Assembly (NCBI RefSeq): GCF_022581195.2
Contig: NC_061453.1
Location: 14,836,001 to 14,900,000, forward strand
Reading direction: 5' to 3'
DNA: 64,000 nucleotides
Origin: Helicoverpa zea
Taxonomy: Eukaryota > Arthropoda > Insecta > Lepidoptera > Noctuidae
A program made the position numbers and the translations under genes. The notes under the pieces were generated by a model. That model saw only the letters and a program-made list of their open reading frames with translations. It was not told the DNA's origin and made no database searches. Shown piece after piece: positions 57,847 to 64,000 of the stretch. The stretch's first letter is position 1. Every line of letters begins with the position of its first letter.

Positions 57847-60800
57847 TATAAAGAATCTCTAGCTAATTTAAGACATTTGTTTATACCTTGGTGACCTTCA
57901 TGAATTTTATCCAACATTTCCTTATACATAGACTGTGGTACTATCAATTTTGAACCTTTGAACAACAAATCTTTTACGACATGAATTTCAGCTTGTATAT
58001 TCCAATATGGTTTGACTAATTGACTGACTTTACTTTTACTTTTTGGCCAACCTTCATAATAATATTTCTTTAACAATTGCAAACTTTCATCTTTATTAGT
58101 ATGTTGTGACAATTTTGTGCTGTAGTCTTTAGTGACTGCTAAATTTGAATACATTAAATTGACATGACAAGTTATTTCTGACTCATTTTCTGGTATATAA
58201 TAATCTTTTAAGGCAGCTCTAGACAAGGTATCAGATATAAACATTTGTTTACCTGGGACATGTATGACTTTCAAGTCATACTTTTGTAAAGTTAACATCA
58301 TTCGCTGTAACCTAGCTGGTACATCATGTAATGGTTTATCAAATAAGTAGACTAATGGTTTATGATCTGTATGAACTGTGACTCTATGACCATATACATA
58401 CTGATGAAATTTTTCACAACCAAATTGAATTGCAAGCAATTCTTTCTCAATTTGAGCATACCTAGACTGAGTTGTAGTTAATGTTTTTGAACTATAAGCA
58501 ATGGGTTTATTATTTTGTAAAATGACTGCTCCCAATGCTGACTTAGACGAATCTACTGACAAGACTAATGGAATATTGGGGTTATAGTGAGCTAAAACCG
58601 GTGACTTTGTAATTTCATCTATTAAACTCTTAAGACATTTATTATGATTTTCATCCCAAGACCAGACTGCATCTTTTTTCAAAAGATTTCTTAAAATTTG
58701 AGTTTTTTCTGACAAATTGCTAATAAAGGGACCTAAATAATTGATCATACCTAATATTCTTTGCAATTCTTTGACATTTTGTGGTGTAGGCATATTGACA
58801 ATTGCTTTTACTTTTTCTTGGTCAACCCTTGCACCATCTTTACTAAAGACATAACCTAAAAAACAGACTTCAGAAACTAGAAATTTACATTTGGACTTGT
58901 TAAATTTTAAATTAACTTGACGAGCTCTTTGCATTACTTTATGTAATCTCTCATTATGTATAGACTCACTTGGACCATAGACTAGAATGTCATCGATGAA
59001 TATCAAGACTCCTTCTAAATCACCAAACAAATTCATCATAACTCTTTGAAATATTTCTGATGATGCATTTATGCCAAAAGGTAATCTTAAATATTTATAT
59101 CTGCCAAATGGTGTTTGAAAGGTACATAAATTAGAACTATATTCATCTAATCTTAACATCCAAAAACCTGAAAATGCATCTAAATGAGAAAAACAAACAG
59201 CTCCTACTAATTGAGATCTTATCTCATCAATTGACTTTATTGGATAAATTTCCCTTATAATATTCTTATTCAAATTTCTAGGATCTAAACAAATTCGTAA
59301 CTGACCTGAACTTTTGACCGTAATTACTATGCTATTCACCCATTCTGTAGGCTTAATGACTTTTTCAATGACTTGCATGCTCTCCATGCGATCCAACTCC
59401 TCGCGTAGCTTTCCAAGCATCGCAAATGGTACTCTCCTGGGAGGATCCACGCATGGTACTGCATCAGGTTTGAGTTTCAGGTGACAGACAGGAGGTAGAC
59501 AGCCAAGACCCTGAAAAACATCATTATATTGTGTTAGAATTTGTTGACAAAAATTTTGTTTAGATACTGAAAAAACTCTTTTAATTATTCCTAACCTTTC
59601 ACAAGTAGGAAGACCTAGGACATTGGGACATACTAAATTTGCGACTATGAACACTATATTTTCACTGACAGTGTTATTATTTAATATTAAATTGCATTTA
59701 ATATTGACTTTTCCCATAATGGGTATTGACTTGCCACAAAATCCTGTGACATTTATGTGACATTTGACAAGTGACATTTGACTTTGTTGACGTTTTAAAG
59801 AATCAAAAGTTTGTTTTGACATTATGTTAAGATCAGCTCCTGAATCAATGATACAATTAAATTGTGAATGACCTACTTTAACATTTATGTTCCAAGACTG
59901 TTTACTATTGTTAATGTTATGTTTATGTTTTGACTCGACTGTATTGACCTGACTAAATGATGATGTGACTTGTTGACTGTGATATGGTGATGTGACTGTT
60001 GTGATTGTGTGAGGTGATTCCTCAGACATGTGTCTGTACTCATCATTAAGATACCCACTTTGACTATCACAACTTTTATTTGAATTATGACAATATGACT
60101 TGAGAATTGATTTCTCTGACTGGTGACTGCTTTCATCACCGAGGTACTTTTCAGACCTCTCAGACATGACACTATCACCATTATCATCATTGAAATATGA
60201 CTTGAAAATTAATTTCTCAGACTGGTGACTGCTTTCATCACCGAGGTACTTTTCAGACCTCTCAGACATGACATTATCACCATTATCATCATTGAAATAT
60301 GACTTGAGAATTAATTTCTCAGACTGACAATATGAGTCTCGGTGAGATCTCTCAGGAATGACACCAATGTCATCACCGGAATCATTCCCTGACTGTGACT
60401 GACTATGTATGTGTGTAAATTGTGGTGGTGGAGACAAGTGGTACAGTGAATGTGTGCTTGCTGACTTGACATGTTTATAGTGACTGTTATATGACTTTAA
60501 ATGACAATTAGACTTATGACTTTGACTGGAGCTATGACTATTCAAAATTCCAACAAAATAATCTTGATTATTATTATGACTATGACTTGAATTAAACGAC
60601 TCTAAATGACTGATATTTTTATTTTTGAAGCAAAATTTAGCAAAATGACCAAATGATTTACATGACCTGCATTTGACTCCTTGCGCTGGGCACTTGTAGC
60701 GGTGAGATTGCCCACAGCGGCTACACGTCCTCGAGCGCCTTTCAGGGTTGGGAGACTTCCCTGCGCCAGAACCCTGCTGACCGACTGGTGAAGCTCGCTG

Positions 60801-61475
60801 TCGACGATCCCCTCGACTACGGCTCCTCCGACGTAGATGCATGACATTTTCTGACTTTTCAACGTTGGAACTACTGACAATTTTTTCAGCATCCTGCTGT
60901 GCGACGATCAGTGTTGTTGCCAGTTCTCGCATCTTCTGATATGTCAGATCAGGTTCCTGGAGTAGTCTCTGACGTACATGCGCTAAATCCATATGCAGAT
61001 TTGCAATGAAAATATCCCTGATGAGCGATTCCCTGAGTGTTCCAAATTCACAATCTTGGCTTTTGTTCTCCAGATCTGCTAGGAATCCTTCGATCGACTC
61101 GGATTTCTGTTGCTTTCTGGTGAAGAACATGTGACGGCACATGGTTATGTTCCTTCTGGGCTCAAAAAAATTCTGAAATTTGGACTTGACTTCGGCAAGC
61201 GTGGTCTTCTCAATGGTGAGGTTGAAAGTATTGAATATATTTAAGCCCTTTTCACCTATGAGATGCAACAAGATAGCTATCTTACGCTTTTCGGGTGCCT
61301 TATCCAAACCCGTGGCCAACAGATACAGCTCCAACTGCTGCCACCAGCGTTTCCACGCCTCCGCATTATTATTTGTGGAATCTGACGAAATTTGCAGTGA
61401 TTTTATTTTGCTGTTAAGGCCTTGGACGCCATTATGGTCGCCCACGCCGCATGGCTCGGAACTCGACTGGTCCAT
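57813..61475 (-). CDS. Gag-pol polyprotein (capsid, zinc knuckles, protease, reverse transcriptase, RNase H)
   Basis: 1220 codons from the ATG at 61475, 68 bases downstream of the 5' LTR. Residues 40-200 form a gag capsid-like region. Basic residues at 214-248 precede two zinc knuckles (Cys251-Cys262, of the shorter C-x2-C-x3-H-x3-C form, and Cys269-Cys282). A Ser/His-rich spacer with tandem repeats lies at 385-461. The protease motif DSGA is at 544-547. Reverse transcriptase covers about 640-845, with LRLPFGI at 796-802 and the catalytic FIDD at 826-829. RNase H covers about 970-1090 (DSSKSALG, HTDHKPL). The first half of the integrase zinc motif (His1192, His1195) follows, and the frame then ends at YWP and an off-frame tail. 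Gag and pol share one frame, so no programmed gag-pol shift is needed. Confidence 0.95.
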   Translation of the reverse strand: MDQSSSEPCGVGDHNGVQGLNSKIKSLQISSDSTNNNAEAWKRWWQQLELYLLATGLDKAPEKRKIAILLHLIGEKGLNIFNTFNLTIEKTTLAEVKSKFQNFFEPRRNITMCRHMFFTRKQQKSESIEGFLADLENKSQDCEFGTLRESLIRDIFIANLHMDLAHVRQRLLQEPDLTYQKMRELATTLIVAQQDAEKIVSSSNVEKSENVMHLRRRSRSRGDRRQRASPVGQQGSGAGKSPNPERRSRTCSRCGQSHRYKCPAQGVKCRSCKSFGHFAKFCFKNKNISHLESFNSSHSHNNNQDYFVGILNSHSSSQSHKSNCHLKSYNSHYKHVKSASTHSLYHLSPPPQFTHIHSQSQSGNDSGDDIGVIPERSHRDSYCQSEKLILKSYFNDDNGDNVMSERSEKYLGDESSHQSEKLIFKSYFNDDNGDSVMSERSEKYLGDESSHQSEKSILKSYCHNSNKSCDSQSGYLNDEYRHMSEESPHTITTVTSPYHSQQVTSSFSQVNTVESKHKHNINNSKQSWNINVKVGHSQFNCIIDSGADLNIMSKQTFDSLKRQQSQMSLVKCHINVTGFCGKSIPIMGKVNIKCNLILNNNTVSENIVFIVANLVCPNVLGLPTCERLGIIKRVFSVSKQNFCQQILTQYNDVFQGLGCLPPVCHLKLKPDAVPCVDPPRRVPFAMLGKLREELDRMESMQVIEKVIKPTEWVNSIVITVKSSGQLRICLDPRNLNKNIIREIYPIKSIDEIRSQLVGAVCFSHLDAFSGFWMLRLDEYSSNLCTFQTPFGRYKYLRLPFGINASSEIFQRVMMNLFGDLEGVLIFIDDILVYGPSESIHNERLHKVMQRARQVNLKFNKSKCKFLVSEVCFLGYVFSKDGARVDQEKVKAIVNMPTPQNVKELQRILGMINYLGPFISNLSEKTQILRNLLKKDAVWSWDENHNKCLKSLIDEITKSPVLAHYNPNIPLVLSVDSSKSALGAVILQNNKPIAYSSKTLTTTQSRYAQIEKELLAIQFGCEKFHQYVYGHRVTVHTDHKPLVYLFDKPLHDVPARLQRMMLTLQKYDLKVIHVPGKQMFISDTLSRAALKDYYIPENESEITCHVNLMYSNLAVTKDYSTKLSQHTNKDESLQLLKKYYYEGWPKSKSKVSQLVKPYWNIQAEIHVVKDLLFKGSKLIVPQSMYKEMLDKIHEGHQGINKCLKLARDSLYWPTCQVISKI
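60120..60323 (-). repeat. 102-bp in-frame tandem repeat in gag-pol
   Basis: Residues 385-418 and 419-452 are near-identical 34-residue units (each with SYFNDDNGD, MSERSEKY and LGDESSHQ), followed by a partial third unit starting SEKSILKSY. The few base differences show a recent duplication that kept the frame. Confidence 0.9.
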
Positions 61476-61524
61476 TTTCGCGACCGACTGTCTTCCAGAC
61501 TTCGACTTTTTTGACTTGAGTTCT

Positions 61525-61542
61525 TCTTGACTTCTGACACCA
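61525..61542 (-). other. Primer binding site
   Basis: Minus strand TGGTGTCAGAAGTCAAGA follows the 5' LTR without a gap. TGG pairs with a tRNA CCA end, and TGGTGTCAG resembles the complement of a tRNA-Leu 3' end; the tRNA assignment is tentative. Confidence 0.65.
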
Positions 61543-61720
61543 TGTAATATAAATGAAAGTCCTTGATCTTGGGTTACTTGAGTTTTATTTCACAACACAC
61601 ATTCACACAGTTACATAGTCGACCCATACAAAGGATATGGCAAAAGACAGATGACAGATCATAGCGGAAGTTATTATATTAGTGACGTACTAATTAGTAT
61701 TACTAATTAGTGATGTTACA
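61543..61720 (-). repeat. 5' LTR of the retrotransposon (178 bp)
   Basis: Same sequence as 56495-56672, TGTAATAT to GTTACA on the plus strand. In the coding sense it contains the promoter; I see no canonical TATA box but AT-rich blocks near the outer end. Confidence 0.95.
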
Positions 61721-61868
61721 TGTCTTACCTTGAGGTATTGGGTTGCCCGTGTAAGGGCCTGGGTCAGGTAGACAGTCGCTCCTTGTAAAACACTGTTACT
61801 CAGCTGCATCCGGTTGGATTGAAAGCCGACCCTAACATAGCTGCATAGGCTAGGCAGATGATGAAGAA
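61721..61868 (+). mobile_element. HaSE-like SINE copy 4, right half
   Basis: TGTCTTACCTTGAGG then 'tattgggttgcccgtgtaagg', 'cagctgcatccggttggattgaaagcc' and 'gctaggcagatgatgaag'. It continues exactly where the half ending at 56494 stops. Confidence 0.8.
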
Positions 61869-62080
61869 TTAAACGAAAGGCTCGGAAATTAGGATGGTAA
61901 ATGGCCGATACGCTTTCAAATTAAAGCTTCGTGATCCGAGTATCTTCACCAGACTTTGCAGAAGTGACACAACTGTTCATTTAATTTTGTGTTATTTATA
62001 CCTACACATATGTATTATAGTTTATTAATAATTATGTATATATGTGTATGTATAATAAGTCTATATATGTAGGTACTATA

Positions 62081-62725
62081 CACTCTTTTGCAAAAAAAGC
62101 GGGCACCTATGCGAAATCTTAGTTTTAAGGACTTTACGTGTACCTATTTCGAAGGGTTTTAATGATTGTAGAATATTTCTAGCATCAAAGCGAGTTGTGA
62201 TCGGCACTGCTTACTTTAAATTGGTTTTGTCGCAGCCCAAAGTACTGATACTCCTCTAAATAGTGTTAAATTATAAAAAAGCGATACTTTAAAACACGTG
62301 GGTACAATATTTAAACAATAGAACGCTTTACACTAAAATACCGAAACTCTTAACATTGCCGTCAATCATCAATATAGTTAATTTAGAGCAGGTGAAAATT
62401 TTATCAAATACGCATAGGTTTTCAAAAATGTTTTGATCTAACAAAAAGGTACATTAATCATCAATTAAAACTGCATTATAATTTTTTTGAAAATCACTTC
62501 AAAAGCTTTTCAGAACACCGACGAACTTTGTGCCAAAAATTAGTCCAAAACAAGGTTTAACCAATTTCTTAGCAATTGTACAAAATTCAAATTTAGAATA
62601 CACTAGAACTAGAAATTCAAATTAAGAAGAAACTAGAAACATACTACAATCATTAAAACCCTCTGAAATACACGATCCTTAAAACTAAGATTTCGCATAG
62701 GTGCCCGCTTTTTTTGCAAAAGAGT
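62081..62725. mobile_element. Tc1/mariner-type MITE, 645 bp
   Basis: Terminal inverted repeats of about 85 bp: left CACTCTTTTGCAAAAAAAGC then GGGCACCTATGCGAAATCTTAG, with the complement at 62641-62725. TA lies at 62079-62080 and at 62726-62727. The interior is AT-rich and has no transposase frame. Confidence 0.85.
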
Positions 62726-62910
62726 TAATTTTCGTTTTTGCCTTATTTAGTGCACCTGCCATGAAATTTCTCCTTCACCTAAAGCACAGTAATGATAACT
62801 GAGCCAGTATGCAGCTAGCAGGTACTTAGAGATAAAGACATAGTTAGCTAAACAAATGATTGAAATAGGCTACAGTTAAGATATAAATGATTGTCATAAT
62901 ACCTATATTG

Positions 62911-63130
62911 TTAACGAGCGTTTCACCCGCGTCCCGTGGAAACTACTGCCAGAACCGGGATAAAATATGGCCTATGTTACCCGCAAATAATATACCTACC
63001 TTTCTCACTAGAAACCACCTTTTCAAAATTGTGAAATAATTTTAAAATCAGTGTAGTGGTTTTTGAGTTTATCGATTACAAAAAGGCTAACAAAGTTTTC
63101 TTTTTCATAATATTAGTGTAGAAGAATAGA
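62911..63130 (-). repeat. Fragment of lepidopteran interspersed repeat
   Basis: 'gtttcacccgcgtcccgtggaaactactgcc', 'cgggataaaatatggcctatgttac' and 'tttcaaaattgtgaaataattttaaaatcagtg' match the repeat type also present at 17905 and 51931. Class not determined. Confidence 0.55.
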
Positions 63131-63439
63131 TAAGGTATCTTCTGACTATTAAAATGGAGTCCCTCTTTATGTTGCGGGCCTTCGCTTCTGTGTGGGTGGA
63201 CTTTTATGTTAAGAGAAGATCAGATTTTTGTCTTGCAAGGGGTAGGCCCATGAATTGGCACATTGCAGGGACGGGCAGGGATGTACAGGCATAGATGCTG
63301 TATGCGGTCTCTATCGGCTATTTTCAGAGCGCATATTTCAACGCGGTAGCTCTCCTTGTACGTATTTAAAAATCCAGCGACTTCACAATCATAATCTTGG
63401 TACGCAATATTTCAGTCTCTGTAAATATTGCGGTTAACT
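63131..63439. other. Unassigned sequence
   Basis: No exon or terminal repeat recognised. A plus-strand open frame at 63255-63437 has no family pattern. Confidence 0.35.
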
Positions 63440-64000
63440 GCGTTTTTAACCGACTTCCCAAAAAGGAGGAGGTTCTCAATTCGGTCGGTGTTTTTTTTTT
63501 TTTCTATGTATGTACATAGATTACTCAGAGGTTTATAGACCGAGTTACGTGATTCTTTTTTTGTTCGACGCGGAATAGCTGCCAGTTGGTCCCATAGTCA
63601 TCAGGTCAGGATCTGATGATGGAAACCCTGAGAAATCGAGGGCAACTTTCGAAAGTTGTAAACATACATAGGGTTAAACCTTGACACTCATAAGTGTGCC
63701 TGATAGCACTATTCAACAGTGAAGGTTTGGAGCTGACCTGATGATGGAGACTAAAGAAGGTCGAGGGAACTCGACAACTGAGTCTGTAAACTACCTCGTG
63801 TTTGGGCTTATATTACTCGTATTGACGAGACCTTTGCAACAGTGAAGGTGTGGAGCTGACCTGATGATGGAGACCAGAGAAGGTCGAGGGAGCTCGACAA
63901 CTGAAAATGAAAACTACCTCGTGTTTGGGCTTATATTCTTCGTATCTATGAGAACTTTCAAGTTATGTGGATAGTGAGCTATTCGTTTCACTGAAAAGCT
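63440..64000 (+). repeat. Copy of the 'tcaggtcaggatctgatgatgg' family, running off the window
   Basis: Begins near 'ttaaccgacttcccaaaaaggaggagg', with 'caattcggtcggtg', a T run at 63490-63503, 'ggtcaggatctgatgatggaaaccctgag' and 'gagggaactcgacaactgag'. The block with 'agctgacctgatgatggaga' and 'aactacctcgtgtttgggc' is present twice in tandem (about 63725-63830 and 63840-63950), unlike the other copies. Confidence 0.75.

Larger units (their letters stand above)
56495..61720 (-). mobile_element. Ty3/gypsy LTR retrotransposon, 5.2 kb, nearly complete
   Basis: Encoded on the minus strand, with the 5' LTR at 61543-61720 and the 3' LTR at 56495-56672. Order: primer binding site next to the 5' LTR, one long gag-protease-RT-RNase H frame, integrase in a shifted frame, a polypurine tract, and the 3' LTR. 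No envelope gene. The protease-RT-RNase H-integrase order is that of Metaviridae, and the fused gag-pol with two zinc knuckles recalls the Mag lineage; the lineage is an estimate. It interrupts a SINE. The LTRs appear identical, so insertion is recent. Confidence 0.93.

Overview
The window looks like nuclear DNA from a moth, most likely a noctuid-type lepidopteran. It is AT-rich and gene-poor with GT-AG introns. Its repeats are ones I recognise as typical of Lepidoptera: tRNA-headed SINEs resembling the HaSE family, short retroelement 3' ends, TIR MITEs, and the 'cccccgac' and 'tcaggtcaggatctgatgatgg' repeat families. There are no bacterial operons and no CRISPR array. All family names come from reading the sequence; no database search was run.

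Left 40 kb. On the minus strand lie what look like the 5' exons of one developmental regulator: a GC-rich promoter and probable untranslated exon at about 39.3-39.7 kb, a first coding exon at 6653-6868 with the ATG at 6830-6828, and a second coding exon at 3704-3820. They are separated by introns of about 32.4 kb and 2.8 kb. Both coding exons end in phase 1 with clean splice donors. The Gly/Tyr/His-rich product ends in a segment (YSQNMVMGSW...YDALQR..AY) that best fits the region just before the zinc fingers of a GATA4/5/6-type factor such as pannier. The zinc-finger exons would lie beyond position 1, so this identity is probable, not proven. The large intron is mostly single-copy, with GC-rich islands and dense clusters of WGATAAG sites, as expected of a self-regulated enhancer landscape. 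At the far left edge is an unrelated minus-strand MYB/SANT-like gene whose second exon carries an 8-bp duplication that breaks the frame.

Right 24 kb. This part is dominated by nested transposable elements: a MITE with 187-bp arms, a 5'-truncated Jockey-like LINE lying between inverted repeats, a decayed pogo-like element with another repeat inside it, two hAT-type MITEs, two identical MITEs in opposite orientation, and a young Ty3/gypsy LTR retrotransposon (56495-61720) inserted in a SINE. That retrotransposon has apparently identical 178-bp LTRs and a long gag-pol frame, but a one-base frame break in integrase and no env. A possible plus-strand TATA promoter with a GTAAGT donor sits at 50.42-50.58 kb.

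In short, the window pairs the long regulatory first intron of a probable transcription factor gene, which has few large insertions, with a repeat-dense intergenic zone upstream of its promoter.
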